Shown here one piece after another: positions 24,300 through 33,229 of a stretch of DNA of 64,000 nt; positions within the stretch are counted from its first letter, which is position 1, and every line of letters begins with the position of its first letter. The position numbers and the translations under genes are program-made. Source of the stretch: Pararhodobacter sp. CCB-MM2 (GTDB lineage Bacteria; Pseudomonadota; Alphaproteobacteria; Rhodobacterales; Rhodobacteraceae); contig NZ_LRRR01000002.1 of the NCBI RefSeq assembly GCF_001691415.1, forward strand, positions 124,001-188,000, given 5' to 3'. The notes under the pieces were generated by a model, which ran no database searches, was not told the origin of the DNA, and saw nothing but the letters and a program-made list of their open reading frames with translations.

Positions 24300-24876
24300 T
24301 TCTCTATCTCGTCAAGCGCTCGCCTTGATCAGCGTTTGATATTGTTGCCCTCCGCACCGGACATGCCGCGCTCATCGGTAGGCTTGCATCCGCGTCGATG
24401 GCGGACCTCGATTAACGGTCCAACCCGCCGCCTCAAGCGCCAAACAGAATTAATCTGGCGCGCCGCTGCAGCCCCAACGCCTCATTGAACGCATCTTAGC
24501 CTTACCGTTTGGCCGATCCGGCTGTGCGGTGGACGTCCGCGTGCCCGCCAGCAGCTGACCTCGGAGCGGGAAAATCCGCGACACGGCCCCATGTCCGCGC
24601 GGGGCGCGAGGTCCAACGGCACCGATTCGCGACACTCATGCGCTCATTGAATGTGCATCTGCGAAGTTTTTTTGTCATTCGTCACGGTGGCAGAGCGGAG
24701 GGCGTGCATCATACCTCGGCGCAGGCCCTCATTTTCAAACCTGAAAATTCCCGCTGCAAAATCTGATAATTACGTGTGATCACACGCTCGGATCTCAGTC
24801 ATCCGATCCGCCTCGGCGCGACAGGGTCTCTTGCGGGAATCTCCGACAGCGCTGTCACGAGACCGCAACAAGAGTG
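24300..24876. other. Gene-free, less GC-rich intergenic region with two dyads
   Basis: About 580 bases without a convincing gene. The only forward frame of note (24509-24766, 85 codons) lacks a ribosome-binding site and recognisable sequence. Two dyads are visible: ATTTTCA-N4-TGAAAAT (24731-24748) and the perfect 14-bp palindrome CGTGTGATCACACG (24773-24786). They lie 90-150 bases upstream of the IclR promoter and could bind a regulator of the hydantoinase operon. No RNA gene could be recognised. Confidence 0.5.
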
Positions 24877-24906
24877 TTGACAGGTCGAGCCGCCGTTTCG
24901 TTATCT
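24877..24906 (+). promoter_or_regulatory. Sigma-70-type promoter of iclR/hyu operon
   Basis: TTGACA (24877-24882), an 18-base spacer, then TTATCT (24901-24906). The predicted transcript start is about 20 bases before the iclR ATG, and the dyad at 24926-24941 lies just downstream of it. Confidence 0.55.
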
Positions 24907-24925
24907 GGTTATAGATGCGAACAAG

Positions 24926-24941
24926 GTTCACATATATGAAC
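24926..24941. promoter_or_regulatory. Dyad GTTCA-N6-TGAAC overlapping the iclR start codon
   Basis: GTTCACATATATGAAC is a palindrome with perfect 5-bp arms around an A/T-rich core. IclR-family operators often contain GTTC...GAAC half-sites. Its position over the ATG at 24936 and downstream of the promoter would suit autorepression. Confidence 0.5.
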
Positions 24942-25736
24942 AACCAAGTCAAGTCCGCCGCCCGTGTCCTCGACGTGCTGGAATTCCTTTCCGCCCAGAC
25001 CGAGCCGGTCCGCCTGAACGAACTCGTGGTCCGGTTGGGCTTCCCGAAATCCTCGGCCTACGGGTTGCTGTCGACGCTGGTGGCGCGGGGTTATGTCAAG
25101 AAGGACAGCGCCGACCGCTATTCGATCGTCGAGGCCCTGCGGCAGGGCTTCGGCTGGGTCGGCGGCTTCGAGGGCTTCCTCGTCTCGGTGGCGACGCCGA
25201 TCGTCGAGGAGCTGCGCGACCGGGTCGATGAGACTGTCTTTGTCTGTGTCCGCTCGGACAATCAGGACGCCCGGCTGATGATCAAACGGGTCAGCACGCA
25301 GCCGATCCGCTACGATTCCGCCGATCACGCCTTCTTCCTGGGCTATGCCACGGTGATGGGGCGCGTGCTCTTGGCCTTCCAGCCCGCGGACGTCATCGAC
25401 GCCTATCTCGACAGTGTTGAAATCAAGGCGTTCACCGCCATCAGCCTGACCACGAAGGCCGAGATCCTCGCCGCGCTGGAGAAGATCCGGCGCGATGGCT
25501 ACGGCACGATCATCGACGAATACGCCGCGGGTGGGGCTGGCATTGCCGCTCCGATCCGCAATGCCGACGGCCGGGTCGTGGCGGTGATCAACATCGCCAC
25601 GGTCACGCCGCGCTACGAGGCACAGCGAGACCAGATGCGGGCCGCAGTGCTGGAAGGCGCCGAGCGCATCAGCAGCCGGCTGGGGTATCGCCAAACGCCG
25701 GAACACTCAGACAAAACACCACAGGGAGACGCGTGA
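24936..25736 (+). CDS. IclR family transcriptional regulator
   Basis: 266-residue regulator with an N-terminal HTH_IclR domain (VKSAARVLDVLEFLSAQTEP, then RLGFPKSSAYGLLSTLVARGYV) and a C-terminal IclR effector-binding GAF-like domain (YATVMGRVLLAFQPAD; IIDEYAAGGAGIAAPIRNADGRVVAVINIA). I prefer the ATG at 24936, with AAGG 9 bases upstream, to the in-frame ATG at 24915, which lacks a Shine-Dalgarno sequence. Its stop overlaps the hyuA start by one base (TGATG), so regulator and structural genes are co-transcribed. It probably senses the hydantoin-like substrate or its product (inference). Confidence 0.93.
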   Translation: MNNQVKSAARVLDVLEFLSAQTEPVRLNELVVRLGFPKSSAYGLLSTLVARGYVKKDSADRYSIVEALRQGFGWVGGFEGFLVSVATPIVEELRDRVDETVFVCVRSDNQDARLMIKRVSTQPIRYDSADHAFFLGYATVMGRVLLAFQPADVIDAYLDSVEIKAFTAISLTTKAEILAALEKIRRDGYGTIIDEYAAGGAGIAAPIRNADGRVVAVINIATVTPRYEAQRDQMRAAVLEGAERISSRLGYRQTPEHSDKTPQGDA

Positions 25737-27793
25737 TGGGTTATCGCGTGGGCGTCGACATCGGCGGAACTTTTGCCGATTTCTGCGCATTTGACGAGAC
25801 GGCCGGCCAGATGGGCACCGTCAAGGTTCTGACCACCCCCGACCGTCCGGGACAGGAGGTCATCGACGGCCTCAAGGCGCTGGAAGACCGCTTCGGCATC
25901 CCCCCCGCCGACATCACCTATTTCACCCATGGCACAACGGTCGGCATCAACGCGATCATCATGCGCAAGGGCATCCGGCTGGCGCTGTTCACCACCGAGA
26001 ACTTCTGCGACGTGCTGGAACTGGCGCGGCTGAAGATGCCCGACCCCTATCACCTGCTCTCGGCCCGGCCCGAACCCCTCGTCACCCGCGATCTGGTGTT
26101 CGGCGTCGCCGAGCGGATGCTCGCTGACGGCAGCGTCGACAGCCCCTTGGACAAGGATAGCCTGCGCGCCGCGGTCGAGGGCGCCAAGCGCCGCGGGGCC
26201 GAGGGTGTGGTGATCTCGTTCCTGCATTCCTACCGCAACCCGGCACACGAGGCCGAGGCCAAGCGCCTCATCGCCGAAATGGCGCCCGAGCTGCATGCCT
26301 TCACCTCGCATGAGGTGCGCCCGATCATCCGCGAATACGAGCGCTCCTCGACCGCGGTGATCCATGGCTATGTCCAGCCGCGCGTGTCGCAATATCTCGG
26401 CGCGCTGCAGGGGGCACTGGCCGGCATCGGCGTCGCACCCGAGCCGATGATCACCAAGTCGAACGGCGGCGTCATGTCCGTCGAGACCGGCAAGACTGCC
26501 TGCGTGGAGATGCTGCTCTCGGGCACGGCGGCGGGGGTGATGGGCGCGGCCTTCGTGGCGCGCGAGGCGGGTGAGGACAAGGTCCTCAGCCTCGACATCG
26601 GCGGCACCTCGGCGGATGTGGCGATCATCACCGGCGGCCAGCCCGGTTACGGCATGAACGAGGGCGTGGGCGATTTCCCGATCTTCGTGCCGACGGTTTC
26701 GGTCACCTCGATCGGCGAGGGCGGCGGATCGATCGCCCGCATCGACGCGGCAGGCATGCTGACGGTGGGGCCGGACAGCGCGGGCTCGACGCCGGGGCCG
26801 GCGGCCTATGGCCGGGGCGGCACGCAGGCGACGATCACCGACGCCTTCGTCACGCTGGGCCTTCTGGATCTGTCGGCTCTGGGCTTCGGCATGGTCTCGG
26901 TCGATCGCGCGAAGGCGGTGGAGGTGATCCAGCCCCTCGCCGATAAACTGGGCGCGACGCTGGAGGGCACCGCCGAGGGTATCGTCGGCATCGCCGTCTC
27001 AGGCATGTTCCGCGAAGTGTCGAAGCTGTGCTCCCGCCGGGGCATCGATGTCGGCGAGTTCAGCCTGCTGGCCTTTGGTGGCGGCGGCCCGATGATGGCC
27101 TGCTTCCTCGCCCGCGATCTGGGCATGAAGCGGGTGATCGTCCCGCCCTCGCCGGGGGTTCTGTCGGCGCTGGGGGGCCTGACCGCCGACCTGCGCAACG
27201 ATTTCACCGAGACCGCCTATTACGATCTGGTCCCCGCCAATGCCCCGCGCATCGCCGAGACCATCGCCCGCCTGACCGACCGCGCCGGTCACTGGATCCG
27301 CGACGAGCAGCATTATGCCGGCACGCCGGTGTTCCACGCCTCGGGCGAGATGCGCTACCGCGGCCAGAGCTTCGAGATCGAGGTGCCGATCGACCCCGCC
27401 GCGCTGGCTGCGGGCAATCTGGACGCGGTGCACGAGGCCTTCCATGCCGAGCATCGCCGCCTCTATGGCCATGCCGATCCCGCGGCACCGATCCAGATCA
27501 TCGCCATCAACCTCGTGGTCACCGGCCATTCCGCCAAACCGACCCTGCCGCGCAGTGAACCCCGCCCGCACGAGGTCACGGCCAAGGCCTCGCTCGATGC
27601 CTGGCTCGATGGCGCGAAGGCCCGGGTGCCGCTGTTCCACCGCAGCGAACTGACCCCCGGTGCGCGCTTCGTCAGCCCCTGCGTGATCGCGCAGGACGAC
27701 ACCACCACCATCGTGCCGGCCGGCTTCTCGGGTCTGGTCGACGCCCACGGCAACCTCATCCTGACCCTTTCGGAGCCGTCCCATGCGCACTGA
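25736..27793 (+). CDS. hyuA: Hydantoinase/5-oxoprolinase family protein, subunit A (HyuA)
   Basis: 685-residue ATP-dependent hydrolase subunit. The N-terminal Hydant_A_N domain starts VGVDIGGTFADFCAFD, with FTHGTTVGINAIIMRKG near residue 65. The central hydantoinase_A domain has LSLDIGGTSADVAIITGG near 285. The C-terminal region contains FGGGGPMMACFLARDLG near 445. This family includes N-methylhydantoinase, 5-oxoprolinase and acetophenone carboxylase A subunits, which use ATP to activate a cyclic amide or ketone. The B subunit gene follows with an 11-base overlap. The substrate cannot be read directly; context suggests hydantoins, 5-oxoproline or similar lactams. Confidence 0.92.
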   Translation: MGYRVGVDIGGTFADFCAFDETAGQMGTVKVLTTPDRPGQEVIDGLKALEDRFGIPPADITYFTHGTTVGINAIIMRKGIRLALFTTENFCDVLELARLKMPDPYHLLSARPEPLVTRDLVFGVAERMLADGSVDSPLDKDSLRAAVEGAKRRGAEGVVISFLHSYRNPAHEAEAKRLIAEMAPELHAFTSHEVRPIIREYERSSTAVIHGYVQPRVSQYLGALQGALAGIGVAPEPMITKSNGGVMSVETGKTACVEMLLSGTAAGVMGAAFVAREAGEDKVLSLDIGGTSADVAIITGGQPGYGMNEGVGDFPIFVPTVSVTSIGEGGGSIARIDAAGMLTVGPDSAGSTPGPAAYGRGGTQATITDAFVTLGLLDLSALGFGMVSVDRAKAVEVIQPLADKLGATLEGTAEGIVGIAVSGMFREVSKLCSRRGIDVGEFSLLAFGGGGPMMACFLARDLGMKRVIVPPSPGVLSALGGLTADLRNDFTETAYYDLVPANAPRIAETIARLTDRAGHWIRDEQHYAGTPVFHASGEMRYRGQSFEIEVPIDPAALAAGNLDAVHEAFHAEHRRLYGHADPAAPIQIIAINLVVTGHSAKPTLPRSEPRPHEVTAKASLDAWLDGAKARVPLFHRSELTPGARFVSPCVIAQDDTTTIVPAGFSGLVDAHGNLILTLSEPSHAH

Positions 27794-29795
27794 TCCCGTC
27801 ACCCTCAAAGTGCTGGAGAACCACGCGCAGGCCGTGGCCGAGAGCATGGCCTTCACCCTGTTCCGCACCGCGCATTCGACCTTCGTCAAGGAGACCGAGG
27901 ATTTCACCACCGGCCTTGTCGCGCCCTCGGGCATGACCTTCGCCAGCCCGCGCGATCTGGGGGCGACCTGGTTCATCGGCCTTGATTACAAGGGCGCGCT
28001 GGAGATGATCCCGGACTACGAGGAAGGCGACATCTGCATCACCAACGATCCCTATTCGGGCTTCGTCTGCTCGCATACGCCGGACATGCACATCTGGAAG
28101 CCGATCTTCTGGGAGGGCGAGATCATCGCCTTCGCGGTCGGCCATATCCACAACACGGACATGGGCGGCGCGGTGCCGGCCTCGCTGTCGCGGGCCAATA
28201 CCGAGGTCCATCAGGAGGGCATCCGCTTCCGCCCCTCGAAGCTGGTCAGTCGCGGCGTGATGAACGAGCAGCTGGTCGAGACGATGATGCTGAACGTCCG
28301 CATGCCCGAGCAGAACCGGGGTGACCTCAACGCGCAGATCGCGGCGGTGAACACCGGCGAGGCGAAGATGCACGAGATGATCCGCAAGTTCGGCGTCGAC
28401 GTGGTGCGCGACGGCATCGAGGATCTGCTCGACATGGGCGAGGCCCGCGCCCGCGCGGTGATTTCGACGCTGAAGGACGGCGACTACCGCTTCGTCGATT
28501 ATCTGGACGAGGACGGCCCCGCTGGCGTGCCGGTGCGGCTGGAGCTGACGCTGAAGGTCCGGGGCGATGGCGTCATTCTGGATTTCACCGGCTCGGACCC
28601 GCAGCTGAAATCGGCGCTGAACATGCCGACCGGGGGCAATCCCACGCATATCCTGCTGATGGTCGGCTATAATTACTGCCTCTATACGCTTGACCCCTCG
28701 ATCCCGCTGAACGGCGGCATCCTGCGCGCGGCGACCTGCATCGTGCCGGAAGGGACCGTGCTGAACCCGCAATATCCGGCCGCGGTCGGCATGCGCTCGC
28801 TGACCTGCGGGCGGCTGCAGGGTGTGACCATCGGCGCCTTCCACGGCGCGGCACCGGATCGCATCCCGGTCGGCTCGGCCGGCGGCGGCGGCATCGTCAA
28901 CGTCAAGACCTTCGACGCGGCGACCGGCCAGCTGTCGATGGCCTCGATCGACCCGGTGACGGGCGGGGCAGGGGGCTCGGCTCTGGGCGACGGGACGGAT
29001 GGATCGGGGGCGACCTCGTCGTTCCTGAAGAACACCCCCGTCGAGATCAACGAGGTCGAGGTGCCGATCAAGTTCCGCCGCTATGGCCTCGTGCCGGACA
29101 GCGGCGGCGCCGGTACCGCGCGCGGCGGCATGGCGACCGAGCTGGAGGTCGAGGTCTTCACCCCCGACACCGTGATCACCGCCCGCAACCGCGACCGCAC
29201 GATCTTTGCCGCCTGGGGCGGCGCCGGCGGCGAGCCCGGCGCGCCTTCGCTGTTCACCCGTGTCACGGCGGCGGGCGAGGTGATCAACCTCGGCAACACG
29301 GATGTGGTGACGATGGGGCCGGGGGATGTGTTCAACCTGACCTCGGGCGGCGGCGCGGGCTATGGCGATCCCTTCGCCCGGCCGGTCGCGCTGGTGGTGC
29401 GCGACGTGCTGCGTGGCTCGGTCACGCCCGAGGCGGCGGCGGCGCATTACGGCGTGGTGGTCGACCGCGAGGGGCAGTTGGACGAGGCAGCGACCGAGGC
29501 CCTGCGCGCTGCCCATGTCGCGCCCGCGGCCGAGACCTACAGCTACAACGCCAGCCGCCTGGCCTTCGAGGCGATCTGGACCGACGCCAATTACGCCGCG
29601 CTGACGCAGGCGCTGGCGGCGATGCCGGTGCATTGGCGGCATTTCGTCAAGCGGGAGGTGTTCGACCGCATCGCCGCGATGCCGGCCTCGGCCCGCAAGG
29701 GCGACGGCTCGGACGTGGTGGCCGCCATCGAGGCGGTGAAGGCCAAGGTGCCGGGCCTCGCCCGCACGCTGCAAATGAAGGAGGCCGCGGAATGA
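27783..29795 (+). CDS. hyuB: Hydantoinase B/oxoprolinase family protein (HyuB)
   Basis: 670-residue partner of HyuA, of the Hydantoinase_B family. It opens with DPVTLKVLENHAQAVAESMAF, contains GDICITNDPYSG near residue 82 and VGHIHNTDMGGAVPAS near 120 with likely metal ligands. It also has the glycine-rich SAGGGGIVNVK and TSGGGAGYGDPFARP segments. Together A and B form an ATP-driven hydrolase or carboxylase. Its length is slightly above the 520-600 typical of the family because of a C-terminal extension. It overlaps hyuA by 11 bases and the SDR gene by 4. Confidence 0.92.
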   Translation: MRTDPVTLKVLENHAQAVAESMAFTLFRTAHSTFVKETEDFTTGLVAPSGMTFASPRDLGATWFIGLDYKGALEMIPDYEEGDICITNDPYSGFVCSHTPDMHIWKPIFWEGEIIAFAVGHIHNTDMGGAVPASLSRANTEVHQEGIRFRPSKLVSRGVMNEQLVETMMLNVRMPEQNRGDLNAQIAAVNTGEAKMHEMIRKFGVDVVRDGIEDLLDMGEARARAVISTLKDGDYRFVDYLDEDGPAGVPVRLELTLKVRGDGVILDFTGSDPQLKSALNMPTGGNPTHILLMVGYNYCLYTLDPSIPLNGGILRAATCIVPEGTVLNPQYPAAVGMRSLTCGRLQGVTIGAFHGAAPDRIPVGSAGGGGIVNVKTFDAATGQLSMASIDPVTGGAGGSALGDGTDGSGATSSFLKNTPVEINEVEVPIKFRRYGLVPDSGGAGTARGGMATELEVEVFTPDTVITARNRDRTIFAAWGGAGGEPGAPSLFTRVTAAGEVINLGNTDVVTMGPGDVFNLTSGGGAGYGDPFARPVALVVRDVLRGSVTPEAAAAHYGVVVDREGQLDEAATEALRAAHVAPAAETYSYNASRLAFEAIWTDANYAALTQALAAMPVHWRHFVKREVFDRIAAMPASARKGDGSDVVAAIEAVKAKVPGLARTLQMKEAAE

Positions 29796-30541
29796 TGCGT
29801 TTCGAGTTCACCGGACAGACGGTGCTGGTCGCCGGAGCCGCGCGCGGTCTGGGGGCCGCCATCACCCGCGAATTCGCCAAGGCCGGGGCGCGCGTGGTCG
29901 CGGCCGATATCCTCGGCGATGAGCTGCAGGCGCTAGCCGCCGCCACGCCGGGCGTCGAGGCAGAGGTGATCGACCTCGGCGATGCGGCGGCGGTGGCGGA
30001 CCGCTTCGGTCCGCTTGCGCCCGATGTCGTGGTCAATGCCGCCGGCGGTGTGCGCGGCCAGTCGCCGAAGCCGCTGGAAGAGGTCACCGACGCCGAGTGG
30101 ATGTCGATTTACGAGGGCAATGTGCTGTCGGCGCTGAACCTGATGCGCGCGGTGATCCCGGCGATGAAGGCCCGGCGGTCGGGGCGGATCATCACCATTT
30201 CCTCGGGCGCGGGGCTGAAACCCAGCCTCACCGGCATTCAGGCCTATTGCTCGGCCAAACACGGGCTTGTCGGCCTGACGCGCCAGATGGCGCTGGAGCT
30301 GGGGCCCTTCGGCATCACCGTGAACTCGGTCGCACCCGGCTTCTTCCGCACCTCGCCCGACTATGAGCGCCAATGGGCCGGTTATGGCGCGGAGGGCCAG
30401 AAGCGAATGCTCGACGGCATCGCCATGCGCCGTCTGGGCGAGCCCGAGGACATCGCCGCCGCCTGCGCGTTCTTCGCGTCGGCCCAAGCCGGCTTCATCA
30501 CCGGGCAGGTCCTGCCGGTGACCGGCCATCCCTTCCCCTGA
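29792..30541 (+). CDS. Short-chain dehydrogenase/reductase (SDR) in hydantoinase operon
   Basis: 249-residue classical SDR. The cofactor loop is VAGAARGLGAA (residues 14-24), the NAG-like motif is VNAAGG, the catalytic Ser is in TISSGAG, and Tyr/Lys are in AYCSAKHGLVG. The C-terminus (FITGQVLPVTGHPFP) is that of oxidoreductases of the FabG type. It starts at ATG 29792, overlapping the hyuB stop, although ATG 29795 is equally possible. It probably oxidises or reduces a hydroxyl/carbonyl group in the same catabolic route. It is followed after 10 bases by the polysaccharide-deacetylase-like gene. Confidence 0.88.
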   Translation: MMRFEFTGQTVLVAGAARGLGAAITREFAKAGARVVAADILGDELQALAAATPGVEAEVIDLGDAAAVADRFGPLAPDVVVNAAGGVRGQSPKPLEEVTDAEWMSIYEGNVLSALNLMRAVIPAMKARRSGRIITISSGAGLKPSLTGIQAYCSAKHGLVGLTRQMALELGPFGITVNSVAPGFFRTSPDYERQWAGYGAEGQKRMLDGIAMRRLGEPEDIAAACAFFASAQAGFITGQVLPVTGHPFP

Positions 30542-30551
30542 GGAGCATAGC

Positions 30552-31445
30552 ATGACGATTTCCGAGAACCCCTGGGAATGGCCCGAGGCCGTCTGGCGCG
30601 GCAAGGTCGAGCGGGTGCGGGCGGGCGAAAGCCTGAAGCCCAAAAGCTGGCCTGGCGGCGCGCGCTGTGCGGTCGCCCTGTCCTTCGACGTGGACCATGA
30701 CAGCAATGAATTGCGCGACGGCGGCCAGTCGATCGGCGCGATGAGCCGGGGACAATACGGCAACCGGCAGGGCATCCCCCGCATCATGGAGGTGATCCGC
30801 CGCCATGACGTGAAGGCCAGCTTCTATGTCCCGGCGGTGGTGGCCCAGCTTTACCCCGACGAGACCCGCATGTTCGCGACCGAAGGGCACGAGGTCGGCA
30901 TCCACGGCTGGATCCATGAGCGCAACTCGGTCCTGCCGGCGGATGTGGAGCGCGACCTGCAGATGCGCTCGGCCGATGTGCTGGAGAAGATCTCGGGCGT
31001 GCGTCCGGTGGGCATCCGTACCCCGTCGTGGGATTTCTCGGATGCGACGCTGGAGATCACCCGCGACATGGGGCTGACCTATGACAGCTCGCTGATGGCG
31101 GATGTGGATTGCCACACGCTGCTGCTCGATGGCGTCGACACCGGGGTGATCGAGCTGCCGGTCGAATGGATCCGCGACGACGCCGTCTATTTCAACATGA
31201 ACCGCTTCTCGGCCCTGCGTCCCTATACGCCGCCCGAGGCCGTGTTCGACATCTTCCGCCGTGAGTTCGAGGCCGCTTACGCCGAGGGCGGGATCTTCCA
31301 GCTGACGATGCATCCGCATGTCACGGGCTACCGCTCGCGGATGTGGATCCTCGACGACCTGATCGCGCTGGCCAAGGCCAAGGGCGACGTCTGGTTCGCC
31401 ACCCATGCCGAGATCGTCGATTGGGTCGCCAAAGAACGGGCCTGA
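30552..31445 (+). CDS. Polysaccharide-deacetylase-fold hydrolase, HpPgdA/cyclic-imidase-like
   Basis: 297-residue NodB-homology protein. The metal/catalytic motif 1 is LSFDVDHDSNE (near residue 41), motif 2 is EVGIHGWIHER (near 115-125) with the HxxxH zinc ligands, and PSWDFSD and LTMHPHVTGYRSR represent the later motifs. The closest functional analogues are HpPgdA-like deacetylases and cyclic imide hydrolases rather than exported chitin deacetylases, because there is no signal peptide. Position between hydantoinase-type genes and an ABC importer favours cytoplasmic hydrolysis of a cyclic imide or amide (inference). Confidence 0.82.
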   Translation: MTISENPWEWPEAVWRGKVERVRAGESLKPKSWPGGARCAVALSFDVDHDSNELRDGGQSIGAMSRGQYGNRQGIPRIMEVIRRHDVKASFYVPAVVAQLYPDETRMFATEGHEVGIHGWIHERNSVLPADVERDLQMRSADVLEKISGVRPVGIRTPSWDFSDATLEITRDMGLTYDSSLMADVDCHTLLLDGVDTGVIELPVEWIRDDAVYFNMNRFSALRPYTPPEAVFDIFRREFEAAYAEGGIFQLTMHPHVTGYRSRMWILDDLIALAKAKGDVWFATHAEIVDWVAKERA

Positions 31446-31471
31446 ACCCGTCACGACCCCGATGCCAAGAC

Positions 31472-31491
31472 CCGGTCGAGCCTTCGACCGG
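31472..31491 (+). other. Intercistronic stem-loop before solute-binding protein gene
   Basis: CCGGTCGA (31472-31479) and TCGACCGG (31484-31491) form a perfect 8-bp stem with a 4-base loop, 38 bases before the binding-protein ATG. There is no T-tract, so it is more likely an mRNA-processing or stability element than a terminator. Confidence 0.5.
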
Positions 31492-31529
31492 CCCCCAACT
31501 CCCGCTGACCCCAACAGAGAGGAAAGACC

Positions 31530-33134
31530 ATGACCAATACGAAGAAGCCCGGCACCCTGAACCGGCGCGAGATGCTGGCCATCGGCCCGCTCGCCGGTCT
31601 GGGCGCCTTTGTCGTGCCCTCGATCCTGCGCGCCGACACCGGATCGACCGGCCGCTATGTCCATGCCAACAACTCGGCCTATGACACGCTCGACCCGCAT
31701 ACGGTCGGCGACGTGGCCCGCGTGGCCACCCGCCTCAACTTCTACGATGGTCTCTACCGCTGGGTCGACAACCCGCCGCGCCAAATCCCCTGGCTCGCCA
31801 CCAGCCACGATGTCAGCGAGGACCGGCTCACCTGGACCTTCCATCTGCGCGACGACGTGATGTTCCATGACGGCACCCCGATGACCGCGAATGATGTGGT
31901 CTATTCGGTCGAGCGGATGCTGGAGCTGGGGCTGGGTGCGGGCGCGCTGTTCCTGCCGATGATCGACCCGGGCAATACCGTGGCCGTCGATGACCACACC
32001 GTCGCCTTCACGCTGAAGGAACCCTCGGCGATCTTCGCCTCGCTGGTCGGTGACATCTATGTCGTCAACTCGGCGCTGGTGCAGGAGAACGAGGTCGACG
32101 GCGATTGGGGTCAGGCCTTCCTGATCGAGAACATCGCCGGCACCGGTTCCTATACGCTGAGCCGCTACGATCCGGCCCGCGGCTTCATCGGCGAGCGCTT
32201 CGCCGACCACTTCGCCGGTTGGGGCGACAAGTATTTCGACGAGATCGAATTCCGCACCGTTTTGGAGACCAACACCCGTCTGCAAGGCCTGATGCGCGGC
32301 GACTACCACGGCCTGGACGGCTATCTGGCACCTGACCAGATCCAGCGCCTGCGCGAGGCAGACGGTGTCACCGTCAACGAAGAAGAATCGATGCGCGTGT
32401 TCCACCTCGCCATGCACAACGGCCGGGCCCCGCTGAATGACCTGAACTTCCGCCTCGCGATGGTGCATGCCTTCGATTACGACGGCTACATCAACCAGAT
32501 CATGCAGGGCACCGTTGCCCGCAACCCGACCATCGTGCCGGGCAACCTCTGGGGCGTGCCGGACGTGCCGGGCTACACCTACGACCTTGAGAAGGCGCGC
32601 GAATATCTCGATGCTTACCGCGCCGAACATCCGGGCGAGGAGATCCGCACGCTGAAGATCGGCACGCTTGCCGGCTTCTCGGAAACCGAACAGGCGGCGG
32701 CGCTGATGCAGAACGGCCTCGCGCAGCTGGGGATCAACGTGGAGATCGAAAGCTCGCCCTGGCCGGTGATTTCGACCGCGATGCAAAACCCTGAGACGAT
32801 GCCGGACATGGTGCCCTACTGGAAGAGCACCTATTACGCCGACCCCAACAACTGGATCGGCGAGCTTTATGGCTCGCGCTATGCGCCGACGCGCAACGTG
32901 TCGTCCTATCACAGCGAGTATGTCGACGAGCGGCTGGAGCAAGCCCTGATCGAAACCGATCAGGCCGAGCGCGAGCGCCTGTATCAAGAGGCCACGCAAC
33001 GTGTCTACGAGGATGCGGCGGGGATCTGGATCTACAACACCAAGTGGTTCGGGCCCTATGCCTCGTCGGTGAAGAACATCCGCTTCTGCCCGGTCGGCAA
33101 CGGCCAGGACATGCGGTGGGCCTACGCCGAATAA
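31530..33134 (+). CDS. ABC transporter substrate-binding protein, family 5, in hydantoinase operon
   Basis: 534-residue periplasmic binding protein of the SBP_bac_5 family. The N-terminus contains a twin-arginine-like NRREMLAIG followed by a hydrophobic segment, suggesting Tat secretion. The family motif SEDRLTWTFHLRDDVMFHDGTP lies near residue 92-112. GAGAGGAAAG is a strong ribosome-binding site just before ATG 31530. It delivers substrate to the permeases encoded next. Stem-loops on both sides of the gene may raise the abundance of its mRNA over that of the membrane genes. Confidence 0.92.
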   Translation: MTNTKKPGTLNRREMLAIGPLAGLGAFVVPSILRADTGSTGRYVHANNSAYDTLDPHTVGDVARVATRLNFYDGLYRWVDNPPRQIPWLATSHDVSEDRLTWTFHLRDDVMFHDGTPMTANDVVYSVERMLELGLGAGALFLPMIDPGNTVAVDDHTVAFTLKEPSAIFASLVGDIYVVNSALVQENEVDGDWGQAFLIENIAGTGSYTLSRYDPARGFIGERFADHFAGWGDKYFDEIEFRTVLETNTRLQGLMRGDYHGLDGYLAPDQIQRLREADGVTVNEEESMRVFHLAMHNGRAPLNDLNFRLAMVHAFDYDGYINQIMQGTVARNPTIVPGNLWGVPDVPGYTYDLEKAREYLDAYRAEHPGEEIRTLKIGTLAGFSETEQAAALMQNGLAQLGINVEIESSPWPVISTAMQNPETMPDMVPYWKSTYYADPNNWIGELYGSRYAPTRNVSSYHSEYVDERLEQALIETDQAERERLYQEATQRVYEDAAGIWIYNTKWFGPYASSVKNIRFCPVGNGQDMRWAYAE

Positions 33135-33150
33135 GGCAGCGCTGACCGGC

Positions 33151-33184
33151 GCGGGCGTCGCCACCGCTCCCGAGCGGCGCCCGC
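33151..33184 (+). other. Nested stem-loop between binding-protein and permease genes
   Basis: GCGGGCG (33151-33157) pairs with CGCCCGC (33178-33184), enclosing a second hairpin CCGCT-CCCG-AGCGG (33164-33177). No T-run follows. Such elements downstream of binding-protein genes often protect the upstream mRNA from 3' exonucleases, or act as partial terminators. Confidence 0.55.
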
Positions 33185-33229
33185 AGCCCTCTCTTCTTCC
33201 CTTCCCACCAGCCCGATCGGAGCTTGTCC

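Noticed and set aside
24509..24766. Possible 85-codon gene between flagellin and iclR
   Set aside because: No ribosome-binding site, no recognisable sequence, and composition unlike neighbouring genes.
27756..29774. Minus-strand open frame of 672 codons opposite hyuB
   Set aside because: Antisense to a full-length HyuB; the translation has no recognisable motif.
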